Shown here in pieces: positions 1-10,700 of a stretch of 64,000 nucleotides of DNA. Source of the stretch: Pratylenchus scribneri (Eukaryota; Nematoda; Chromadorea; Rhabditida; Pratylenchidae). Under the pieces are notes generated by a model. The model was given only the letters and a program-made list of their open reading frames with translations. It did no database searches and was not told the origin of the DNA. The translations under genes and the position numbers were made by a program. How positions within the stretch are numbered: position 1 is the first letter of the stretch; every line of letters starts with the position of its first letter. The DNA is taken from the NCBI GenBank assembly GCA_030063045.1, contig JAQSEB010000029.1, forward strand, positions 1,302,001 through 1,366,000. The letters run 5' to 3'.

Positions 1-109
1 ACCAGTCCAATAAATGGCCGTCGGCTCAAACCAATGTTCAAATTGTTGGAAGGAATAATTGTTTTGGCTGTTAATATAAATATTTAAGTGGATTGAATAT
101 TGTATTTCA

Positions 110-3100
110 CCCGAATTTTTGATTGGCCACATTGGTCAATTCCCGGAATGCATCAAAAAGATGCATTGAATGTTTGGTGAATGCCACACATTGGTCAGGG
201 TTTCGAGCATTCAGAGCAGAAATTGAGTCATTCAACAAAGATTTGCACAAATGGCAAAGCTATTAAGAAGGCGGGAATAAGAAATATTCTGCCCAAAAAT
301 GAAATATTTTACATAATTTAAATGGTTTAAATGAGGGTTTGCCCTAAATTCACAAACCATTATACCCAAAATTGTTATTGAATTGTATATAATTTGTTAT
401 GGTTTGGTCAACAATTAAAGAGTATTAAACGGTTTAAACCCATTTTAGTTTGGTCAACAATTAAAGGGTATTAAACGGTTTAAACCCATTTTGGTTTGGT
501 CAACAATTAAAGGGTATTAAAAGGTTTAAACCCATTTTGGTTTGGTCAACAATTAAAGTATTAAACGGTTTTTAAACCCATTTTGGTTTGGTCAACAATT
601 AAAGGGTATTAAACGGTTTAAACCCATTTTGGTTTAATGGTTCAAAACTAAGTTAAAATTGATTAAACCCAAGCCAAATTTATAATCAAATGATACGTCT
701 TTAGGAGATCTATTAATTGGGTATATGTTTTATGGGTTTGCGATAAAATTTTTCAACAAATTATATAATTTTGATTATGCCCACGGGATCATCCAATGTT
801 TGAAGGAGTCGATTGGGCAATGGAAGCCATATCCGTTCAAAAAGTGTTTCCATATTTTGAAGGCCGGAATGTGTGAGAAAAAGTCGAATTGAATCGACCA
901 AATCGCCGAATCCGTCCAAATCCATTTTGGCCTGGTCAAATTCGACGCGAATGAATTCGGCCAATTGTTGTTGGAGGGAATGGTCAAAGAGACGAGAAAT
1001 TGATGGGCAAAGACCGGACACAGTTGGATGTGACCAAATTGGTGAATGGAGTAAATCGAGGAGGGGACTAAATAGGGGAATAATGAAATTAATGGATGGA
1101 AAGAAAAATGGGACCAACTTGACGCCTTTCAAAATAAATCATCAAGGTCAGAACTAATTTTGATGTTTTTTCTATCAAATTAAAGAGCAGACTTTTGGCT
1201 ATCAAATGATATTAATTTTATTTAAATTGGTTCAGAATTGATGAAATTATGCCTAAAAAATCCAATGGAAATTTTGTTAATCCAAAGTAAAGGTCACTTT
1301 AAATGATTTTTGAGCACAACTTCATCAAATTCTGAACTAATTTTAAAATTAATATCAGTAGATAGCCAAAAGTCTACTCTTTAAATTTGATAGCAAAATG
1401 CATTAAAATTGATTCAGTCTTTGATCTAGGGTTGCGCCCCCGTCCCCGCGGGGGTCACCCCCGACGGGGGCCCCCGCGGGGGTTTGAGTCTCACCCCCGT
1501 CCCACCCCCGAAGGTCCACCCCCGATCACTCCCGCCCCCCGAACCTCCACCCCCGCGGGGGTACGGGGGTGAACATACACCCCATATTTGGATTTTTCAA
1601 GGAAAATGCAATATGAAAGGAAATTTTTAGCAGATTTTTGTAGGATTTTTAAATTTTCATTAAGAATTTTTCGCTGCGCGGCCATTTTTGGTTAATTTTT
1701 TCGCTGCGCGGCTCTTGATAATCTTCTGTTATGGATAATAGACCCCACAAAATCACTTTCTATGGTTAATTTAGGGTGCTAATCAAGAATCTGACATCCT
1801 TATAATCATATCATGCCATATTGAAGATTTATATAAGACTTTCCGGCAAAAAATGTCCGTCAAATTTTATTTGTTAAAGCAAATTTGGATGATGTGTAAG
1901 GTGAAAAAACAAAAACCAGCGAGGGACATTAGCATCTCGCCACCAATCTCATCGATTTTGACGAGCCTTATTAGCTCATCAGCCAATTAACCAATTTAAA
2001 TGACCTAAAGTATATTTAATAGTCCCAAATCTTGGCTATCCAATGGTATAATGATCATCCAAAACTTCAAAACTTTGGCCAAGATGAAGCCAAAAATTTA
2101 GAAAAATTGTTTGTGTATCTAGGCATCTAGGGCCATTTTGGCAAAACCATTACAGTTTGTAAGTTCAATATATCATTGGATAGCCGATACTTAGGGCTAT
2201 TAAATGCACTATATCATTTAATTTAAATTAGTAAATTGGCTGATGACTCATGAGCTAAGGCTCTTCAAATTCAAAATCACTGAGACGCTTGTGATCGAGA
2301 CGCTAATGATAATGATCCCAACCGTGTGTAACTGGCACCAACAAATTCAAATGATCCAGAACAGGAAGAAATCGAAGAGGAGATTGAATGAATTATGAAT
2401 TAAAATTTATTTGCGCTTATAATTTATTAAAATTTTAATAAATTTTTCTTCAGAAATTTTTTTTTTTGAAAAATAAGACTTTTTAAAAAATTTTGGTCAA
2501 CCCCGTACCCCCGCGGGGATCCCCGCGGGGGTCCCCGTCAAGGTCACCCCCGTCCCCGCCCCCGAAGGTGCCACCCCCGATCACCCCCGCCCCCGTCCAA
2601 CTCGCCCCCGACCCTCGGGAGCGCAACCCTACTTTGATCCATTATTATAAACGATGCAAAACTGGGCCGGTGGAAGGGATTTGACCTGATTTGTTCAGCA
2701 AATTTGTCGAATTGGCCAAAATGTTTGGCCAAAGTGCGGGCAAATGGAATTTGGGTGGAATGAGAAAATGATGGAGGCAAAAAGAGACGAAGGTATTTTG
2801 CATGATTGGCAGCATCCTTCAATGATTGCGCTAATCGTTCGGCAAGAAAAATTGCCTAAATTGAAGATGGTCAATTTTTCTATAATTTTCCCATCCAAGA
2901 CGATTATTATTGTCAATTAAGTATATTGACAGTTCTATTTGCCATATTCTAATAAGGAAGTAATTAATTTTGGAAGGCGTTATGCCATTTTAAAGCCTAA
3001 ATGTCCCTCTAAAAAGCATCTTTTTCCCAAAATATAAGGTTTTTAAATTCAAAGACATTTAAAAAATTTTAAATTTAATTTAACCAAATTTTATAAAGCT

Positions 3101-4300
3101 ACTTATTATAGAGGATATTTTGGGCTTTTCAAAAGTATATCGCCATCCCAGATTTTGATAATGCCACTTTCAATTATGTTCAAAATAAATGGTCTCATCA
3201 GAGAGGTAATTAACCGGTTATCCATCCCCTTCACCAAACTCCTTTCAATTCCATTTCATCGTCAATTTGGTCGCTCCAATCTTTTAATGTTCTCAAATGT
3301 TGCCCAATTGTGGCTTTGGCCAATTCCATTCGCTTCTCATTGTCCTCTTGGAAATGGCCAAATCCACATTCCTCCAAATTAATGCCAATCGTCCTTTATG
3401 AATATTTTAATTATAATTATAATTGGATAATAATTAATTTGCCGTAAATAAACACTGAAATTGCAGAAAACTTTAATAGTTCATTCATAAATTTCTTCTT
3501 GACTTTGTTTTGACTTAGGTTTAACTAATTCTAACTTAGTTTCGAACCATTAAACCAAAATGGGTTTAAACCATTTAAAACCCTTTAATTGTTGACCAAA
3601 CCAAAATGGGTTTAAACCGTTTAATACCCTTTAATTGTTGACCAAACCAAAATGGGTTTAAACCGTTTAATACCCTTTAATTGTTGACCAAACCAAAATG
3701 GGTTTAAACCGTTTAATACCCTTTAATTGTTGACCAAACCAAAATGGGTTTAAACCGTTTAATACCCTTTTATATTTGACCAAGCCATAACAAATTATAT
3801 ACCATTCAATGCGTCTTATCCAATTTTGGGTATATGATTTGGGAATGTAGGATAAACCTTCATTAAAACATTATAATTTTTTGGCTTTATATACTTTTTT
3901 CGGCAAATTAAATACATAGAAATGGGGGAAAACCAACAAAAGTGCTTTTGCCAATTCCGAAAAATCATTGAAATGGGCCAATCGGTTTGTGGCCTCGTCC
4001 AAACTTTGCCTCAACCATTCCGACGTTTCTTTCATTTCGGTGAATTGCCGAAATGCATTGGCCAAATCTTTAAAATATTCTCTTTTATTTATTCTCCTCT
4101 ATTTTTCTAACCATTTTGCCTCCTTTCCTCCTCCCATGATTCCCTATTTTCTTCTTTTTTGCCTCCAATATCAAAATTTGCCCATCTTCTCAGGAAAATT
4201 GTTTTGAATGCTCGCAAAATAGCAACAAATTCAGAAAATTCAATTGGCTGAAATTGTTCATTCTCATTGGAAGCCAACAATTTCTGCCGGAATAAAATAG
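110..4300 (-). CDS. Unidentified multi-exon host gene, partial, runs off the left edge
   Basis: Blocks of gene-like minus-strand reading frame occur at about 4205-4290, 3960-4085, 3215-3400, 2645-2880, 780-1000 and 115-275. They are rich in Leu, Ala, Glu, Gln and Phe in a helical, coiled-coil-like pattern (for example AKATIGQHLRTLKDWSDQ and FDHSLQQQLAEFIRVEF). Spacing and common strand suggest exons of one gene interrupted by repeats and a hAT element between 1.4 and 2.6 kb. I could not fix the splice sites or recognise the family, and the 3' end is outside the window. Repeat insertions between blocks are intronic if the gene is live. It could also be a decayed gene. Confidence 0.35.
330..690 (+). 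repeat. Dispersed element carrying a ~45-bp minisatellite (copy 1)
   Basis: Five tandem units of about 45 bases contain the blocks TTTGGTCAACAATTAAAGGG and TATTAAACGGTTTAAACCCA. They are framed by unique ends that recur at the other copies (a stretch with ATACCCAAAATT on one side, a run ending near 690 on the other). Other copies lie at about 3500-3870, 9470-10310 and 57120-57400, and a collapsed one at 38440-38640. The repeated frame around a variable array suggests a mobile, non-coding element rather than a local satellite. Confidence 0.8.
1150..1426. repeat. MITE-like inverted-repeat element, family A (copy 1)
   Basis: The two ends are inverted copies of each other: TCTATCAAATTAAAGAGCAG near 1170 and its approximate complement near 1370-1395. 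Related copies occur at about 8640-8975 and 55515-55800. No coding capacity is seen. A hAT element is inserted at its right end: the sequence resumes after 2639 with the same ATTATAAACG that follows the 55.5 kb copy. Confidence 0.65.
1427..2631. mobile_element. Non-autonomous hAT element with GC-rich ends
   Basis: The ends are inverted repeats beginning TAGGGTTGCGC, and the element is flanked by perfect 8-bp direct repeats CTTTGATC (1419-1426 and 2632-2639), the hallmark of hAT insertion. Both ends carry about 130 bases of C/G-rich, partly palindromic sequence (CCCCGCGGGGG motifs) in an otherwise AT-rich region. The interior (about 1910-2320) is itself a large imperfect inverted repeat. There is no transposase frame, so it would depend on a transposase elsewhere. 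The block TTCGCTGCGCGGC near 1670-1710 also occurs in the hAT element at 58.1-58.7 kb. Confidence 0.85.
2937..3140. repeat. Dispersed repeat R1 (copy)
   Basis: This non-coding block has the recurring phrases GGAAGTAATTAATTT, GGCGTTATGCCATTTTAAAG and AATGTCCCTCTAAAAAG. Diverged copies are seen near 4550-4640, 8150-8440, 10945-11154, 33830-33930, 39140-39600, 41030-41340, 55000-55300 and 56205-56480, mostly in introns. It is probably an old MITE family; no target duplication was resolved. Confidence 0.6.
3500..3870 (-). repeat. 45-bp minisatellite element (copy 2, inverted relative to copy 1)
   Basis: Same unit as at 330-690 but in the opposite orientation (ATGGGTTTAAACCGTTTAAT, CCTTTAATTGTTGACCAAAC), five to six units. 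The array is followed by the shared frame sequence with ACAAATTATATACCATTCAA. Confidence 0.8.
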
Positions 4301-4344
4301 AAAATTATATTAAAAATAATTTAAATTATTTGAATGGATATAGA

Positions 4345-4502
4345 CAGTTGTAAAAAACGTCCTCGTCTTTCGTCCCGTCCTAGAAAAAAGACGAAAAGAT
4401 GAGACGAGAGACGAAGGGGTAAAAGGCCAAGACGAAAAGATGAGACGAGGGGGCAAAAAGATAAAGACGAAAAGACGAGACTTTGAAATTTTTACAACAC
4501 TG
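4345..4502. mobile_element. Short hAT-type MITE
   Basis: The ends read CAGT-TGTAAAAA and, complemented, CAGTGTTGTAAAAA. Flanking 8-mers are GATATAGA (4337-4344) and GATAGAGA (4503-4510), a target duplication with one mismatch. The 158-bp interior is purine-rich repeats of AGACGAAAAGATGAGACGAG type with no coding capacity. Confidence 0.65.
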
Positions 4503-4859
4503 GATAGAGAGGATAATTCTGTACAGCCTAATTAAATAATTGGCCATTCTTTTGGCAATAGTTTAACAATGAAGTTATCAATTCGGGAAGGCGACATATC
4601 ATTGAAAATTCTTATGTCTGCTCTTTAATATGGTACCAAAATGAGAAAAATTCGTCCAAATTATTGATGAGATAGGCCAAAAATTTACCGGTATTTACGA
4701 CAAGGAAAATTGGGTAAATCATTTTGGGAAGGATATTAGGCCATTTGAATGAAGACCCTAAATCTTTTCACAAAATTGGTGGAATTAAAATCATAAAAAT
4801 TCATTCAGTTCTTGATGAGTTTTCCGTGATAATTTAGAGCTTACCAAGGGAAAATTTGT

Positions 4860-5510
4860 GTTCCAGCAGTACCGTATTCTCTTTTAAGGAGAAGGGAATC
4901 TTTGTGTAAGCACCTAATCTCTTTTCCTATGAAGAAGGGAAAAAGTGTGTTCTCAGTACCGTATCCTCTTTTCTTAAGAAGAAGGGAAGCTTTGTGTTCC
5001 CAGTACCGTATCCTCTTTTCTTAAGAAGAAGGGAAGTTTTATGTTCCCAGTACCGTATCCTCTTTTCTTAAGAAGAAGGGAAAATTTGTGTTCCCAGTAC
5101 CGTATCCTCTTTTCTTAAGAAGAAAGGAAAAATTTGTGTTCCCAGTACCGTATCCTCTTTTATTAAGAAGAAGAGAAAATTTGTGTTCCCAGTACCGTAT
5201 CCTCTTTTCTTAAGAAGAAGGGAAAATTTGTGTTCCCAGTACCGTATCCTCTTTTCTTAAGAAGAAGGGAAAATTTGTGTTCCCAGTACCGTATCCTCTT
5301 TTCTTAAGAAGAAGGGAAAATTTGTGTTCCCAGTACCGTATCCTCTTTTCTTAAGAAGAAGGGAAAATTTGTGTTCCCAGTACCGTATCCTCTTTTCTTA
5401 AGAAGAAGGGAAAAATTTGTGTTCCCAGTACCGTATCCTCTTTTATTAAGAAGAAGAGAAAATTTGTGTTCCCAGTACCGTATCCTCTTTGATGCCACCT
5501 GCTTTTCTTC
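4860..5510. repeat. ~48-bp minisatellite
   Basis: About 13 tandem units contain CCCAGTACCGTATCCTCTTT followed by TCTTAAGAAGAAGGGAAAAT. Both strands are open across parts of the array only because the unit length is a multiple of three; no gene is inferred. Confidence 0.9.
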
Positions 5511-5874
5511 AGGGCACATTTCCTCATTCAAAATGGCACGAATTATCAACGGATAAAGACGGGGTTCAAGCACATTATTTTGGTGGGACATTTGTTGGGG
5601 AGAATTGGCCAACCGGTCTAGAAAAAAGCCACAAAATCGATTAATAAAAAAAGGAGGTTTTTGGGTTTTGGATCGGGTGGAATCTATGGAAAAAACTGAT
5701 AAGGACAGAAGGAATTGTTGAGAAATTTAGGTGTGAATTAGAAAGAAGGATGGGGTATGGGCAAGGGCACTCCTCATAAATTCCATTCTTAAGAAAAAAA
5801 ATAAAAATATATGGTCCATTAAAATGGCAAATCTCAATAACAATCTTATCAATAAGATAAACCATCAATTCACT

Positions 5875-6112
5875 ATTAATTCCGCCTATTTGCCCCAATT
5901 TAATTCCGCCTATTTGCCCCAATTTAATTCCGCCTATTTGCCCGAATTTAATTCTGCCTATTTGCCCCAATTTAATTCCGCCTATTTGCCCCAATTTAAT
6001 TCCGCCTATTTGCCCCAATTTAATTCCGCCTATTTGCCCCAATTTAATTCCGCCTATTTGCCCCAATTTAATTCCGCCTATTTGCCCCAATTTAATTCCG
6101 CCTATTTTTAGT
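5875..6112. repeat. 24-bp tandem repeat
   Basis: About ten units of TCCGCCTATTTGCCCCAATT plus TAAT. The 24-base period keeps frames open on both strands, giving an artefactual NSAYLPQF repeat peptide. The stretch 5515-5875 before it holds no feature I can name. Confidence 0.9.
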
Positions 6113-7780
6113 TCCGCCTGTTCTTCTATTTAATATTATTTTAGCAATAGGATAATTTCCTGTATTTAATTAAATTTTACTCGTTTGGCATGGCCAATTT
6201 AATTTGTCCAAAAAATAGGGTTCATTTGCCTTCCAACAAATTTTCCTACCATTTTATTTCCTCCACTGTTTCCATCTATTTTCCCTCAAGCAATTTCCCA
6301 AGCTTTCCATAATACCATTTCATTTCTCATTCCTTTGAGTGAGGACATTTTTATTGACCTCATTTTTATTTAAATAGAGCTTCTTTTATTAAAGGGGATG
6401 CTCATAGAATAATTAACCATTTGGCTCCATTACTTCTGCATTTCTGCCCCCAAAATGTATTCTTTTTTGAATATTTATTATTTGCCCTCATTTTTATCTC
6501 CCCCATTAATTTGCCTAAACAAAAATTATCTTTGCTCCTTTCGCCATTACCCATTATCAATCAACAGCCCTCTGTTTTTTCCTAATAAAAATGAAGAAAA
6601 TTAATTCGAAAAATGCAACTATTTAGAGAATTCCCACTCCAATCCACCCCAAATTTTCTAATTATTTCAAAATTTCTTCACATTTTTTTTTTCCATTTTT
6701 GGGCAATGATTCATCTCGAATTGTCACAAATTCGTCCTGAATCTTCCCTTCCCTAGAGGCACATCAGTCAACAAATTTATCAATGCTTCTCCTCATCTGT
6801 ATTACGTACCCTTTTCCCCCATATCAGTGGCCTATGTTTTTCCTCCTTAAAATGAAAACAATTAATTCGAAAAAAATGCAACAATAATATTCCCAAAGAG
6901 TTCCCATCATAGATTGGTAGACCTCAGATTTTTCCAACTTGACTTGACCTGGGCTTGAGCTGGCCTACAATTTTTCAACTTGACTTGACCTGCTGGTTCC
7001 CATTCCCATTCATCTGCATTTTTAAATATTTTCACATTTTCTAAACTTTTTCCGCGTCGAATTTTTGTTAAGGAAAATGATTCATCGGTTTACTGTGTCA
7101 TAAATTCGCCTGGATCTCCCTTCCCTAGAGGCACATCACAGCCATCAGCCACTCTCCTTTCTGTAACCCCACTCCCATTTCCCATATCAGAAACAGAAAT
7201 CTCTATAATTCCTCCCTAAAAATGAAGGTAATAATTACAAAAATACAATAATTTAGAGGAAGAGATTCACAGAAAGGGTTGGCTCCTCTGTTGATTTTGA
7301 AACATTTCCACGTTTCAGCAGATTTCAACTTCCAGTTTTTGGGCAATGATTCATCCGTTCCATGTCACAAATCCGTCCCGCCGATCTTTCACCTACCTAC
7401 AAAGAGAGGCAACCACCTCACCCTTTTTTATTTTCCCTTTTCCTTTTCCATTCTATTTGGCCATTCCATCTGCCAGCCTCCCTCCTTCCCTATTCCCTAA
7501 CAACAAACCAAATAGAAAACACCCATCCAATTCTTTCTTCCAACCTTCCATCCAACCGGCCATATTTATTCCTCCCCCCAACCTCGCTATTTTCCTTCTC
7601 TTTCATTTTATCTTTGCCTCTTTCCCAACAAAAAAAAAATCGTAAACAAAAACAGCCACGGCCATGGAATAAATATTGGGGCCAAAATGTTGAATGCGAA
7701 TTCTTTTTATTTTTCCAATTTAAGCCTTTTATTTTTTCAGATTTTTTCCAATTAAAAAATTCTGACAATTTCCTAAATAA
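6113..7780. repeat. Non-coding, pyrimidine-rich region with three diverged tandem copies
   Basis: The phrases GGGCAATGATTCATC and CTTCCCTAGAGGCACATCA (or close variants) recur near 6700-6770, 7070-7135 and 7345-7410, with similar sequence between. This points to an old tandem duplication of a ~340-base block. It lies directly upstream of the F37C4.5-like gene and could include its promoter. No convincing coding frame was found. Confidence 0.5.
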
Positions 7781-7782
7781 AA

Positions 7783-10700
7783 ATGGAAGATTCCCCGAAT
7801 CCAATTGTCCACAAATTGCAAGCAACGGATTTGCCAATTTCCCAAGTGACGGTCTACACTGAGAGGGCAGAAGTTAAACGCAAAATTCCACTCAAATTGG
7901 AGCCTGGATTGAATCGAATTTTGATTGAGGTCAGAAATTGAAAAAGAAAGTGAATTAAATCATATTTGCTCTCACCAGAATGTTGCCCGTCAAATTGTTG
8001 AGGATTCGGTTCGCGTGGACGGCGAAGGCGAGGCCACAATCCATGAAGTGCAATTCAAAAAGGAATATTTGCACCCGGGCAAAGTGACCAGTGAAAAGGT
8101 GCAAAATAGATGGGCATGGGCGAATAGGGAACAATAAGAAAACTAGGCATTGAGCCTCAGTATATGGTTTTTGGCCAACATCTCATCGAGGCTAAAGCTA
8201 ATTTCGGAAGGGAATATATCATTTTAAAGGGCTGAGTTTCCTCTATAAAATGACATTATTCATTATTTTATTTAAAATTTAAATTAAATTAATAAAAATA
8301 AATTTTGGAATTATGTAAAGAATTGGAGTTCTTTAGAGAAAAAACATTTTTCTTCAAAATATTTTAAAATTCAGAAAATTTTACAAAAAGCCGCCCTTGC
8401 AAATGATATATTGTCTTCCAGGATTGGCTTTAGCCTCCTTAAGATATGAGCCAAAATCCGAGGCAATTTCTCAAGCAGTACATAATCGCTATTTGCCCAA
8501 ATAAAATAATTATTTGAATTTTTTTTGACACAGATTGAGAAATTGCGAGCCGAATTGGAGGATTTGAATGCGAAAAAGGAAGTGTTGGATGATGGAAACG
8601 GAATTCTGGAGAAGCAAATTCAAGCAATTGGCGAAATCTTGGAAAATGTAAGGCAGAAATGAGGGTAGACAAGTCGCCATTTATCAAGAAATAAATTAAA
8701 ACTGTTGATTTTGCAATAATTAAAAAAAAGACTTTTGGCAACCTAATTTTTTTACTTTTTATTTAAATTCTTTCAGAATTGATGAAGTTGTGTGCAAAAA
8801 GCATTTTTTAAAATGACCTTTACAATGGATTAGTGAAGTTTTCAGCGGCTTTTTTTTGATTTAATTTCTCATTTTTGAACCAATTTAAATAAAAATTAAT
8901 ATTAAAACATAGCCACCAGACCAGTCTTCTTTTTAATTGATTAACATGAAAATTGGTTCAGTCCTTGATGGGTTTAACGACGAATTGGGGCTTATCCTAA
9001 TAAGGAGAAATGTGGGTAGAAGGCAAATAAATTTGGGCCACTTTAAAGTTTGGCAAATCAGCCCTTGTCGATCAGCAACATCTTCGAGCAGTTCATTTCG
9101 ACAGTGGCGCCGAGCAATCCTTGGAAATGCTGTACACATTCCATGAAAGAAAGGCCAAACAATTGAAGGAAAGGCTTCGAGCACAGCGCAAGGAATTGGA
9201 CAATTTGAAGGAGAAAAAACAAAAATTGAAAAGGGAATTGGATGAGTTGATTCATAAAGGAGATGTGAAAAAGTGAGTAAAATGAAAGGGCTGGAAATTT
9301 AAAAAAATTGCTCAAATACAGTTCAATTTCGGTGGATTTGGAAAATGGTGGGAAGCCCGGCGAAGAAGTCAAAATTGTGCTCTCTTATCAGGTGAATATT
9401 TAAGGGAAAATAATTAGTCTAAAAAACATTGAAAATATCACTTAAGAGTTAAGAAGACGCATCATTTAATTCAGTTTTGGTCATTGGGTTTAATCAATTC
9501 TAACTTAGTTTTGAACCATTAAACAAACGGGTTTAAAACCGTTTAATAACCTTTAATTGTTGACCAAACCAAAATGGGTTTAAAACCGTTTAATACCCTT
9601 TGCCAAACCAAAATGGGTTTAAACCGTTTAATACCCTTTAATTGTTGACCAAACCAAAATGTGTTTAAACCGTTTAATACCCTTTAATTGTTGACCAAAC
9701 CAAAATGGGTTTAAACCGTTTAATACCCTTTAATTGTTGACCAAATCAAAATGAGTTTAAACCGTTTAATACCCTTTAATTGTTGACCAAACCAAAATGT
9801 GTTTAAACCGTTTAATACCCTTTAATTGTTGACCAAACCAAAATGGGTTTAAACCGTTTAATACCCTTTAATTGTTGACCAAACCAAAATGGGTTTAAAC
9901 CGTTTAATACCCTTTAATTGTTGACCAAACCAAAATGGGTTTAAACCGTTTAATACCCTTTAATTGTTGACCAAACCAAAATGGGTTTAAACCGTTTAAT
10001 ACCCTTTAATTGTTGACCAAACCAAAATGGGTTTAAACCGTTTAATACCCTTTAATTGTTGACCAAACCAAAATGGTTTAAACCGTTTAATACCCTTTAA
10101 TTGTTGACCAAACCAAAATGGGTTTAAACCGTTTAATACCCTTTAATTGTTGACCAAACCAAAATGGGTTTAAACCGTTTAATACCCTTTAATTGTTGAC
10201 CAAACCATAACAATTTTATACCATTCAATGCGTCCATCTTGACCAGCTCTATCCAATTTTGGGTATATGATTTTAGAATATAGGACAAACCCTCCTTAAA
10301 CCATTTTTATTTTGGAAATTTAATTCCAAAAGTTAAAAATGATATTTGATGAGAAGAAAATTGAAATTAAAGGTTGAAATCGCCTCTTGGTCTCCTTCAT
10401 ACGATGTCCGTGTTGAAATGGACAATGAGCAGCAATTGAAGAAAAAAGTCAAAATCACCTATTTTGGGATGATCAGCCAAAAAAGCGGAGAAGATTGGCA
10501 GGTGAGGAAATTGGCGAATTAGCTTATGGAATTAATAAATAAAATTTTCAGAATGTAAAATTGATTTTGAGCACAGCGCAACCCCACGGCGGATTGTTGC
10601 CAAGGCACAACCTTTGCGGAATTCTATCGGCCACCGCCTCCCAAGCCAGTCTACAAACCACAAATGATGACGAGGAACACTAGAACGGTAAAGATGGATG

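Noticed and set aside
1387..1685. Proline/arginine-rich frames in the GC-rich hAT ends
   Set aside because: Low-complexity palindromic element ends; no other coding evidence.
5824..6111. Repeat-peptide frame (NSAYLPQF) on the plus strand and its complement frame
   Set aside because: The 24-base tandem repeat keeps several frames open on both strands; no start context, splice sites or homology.
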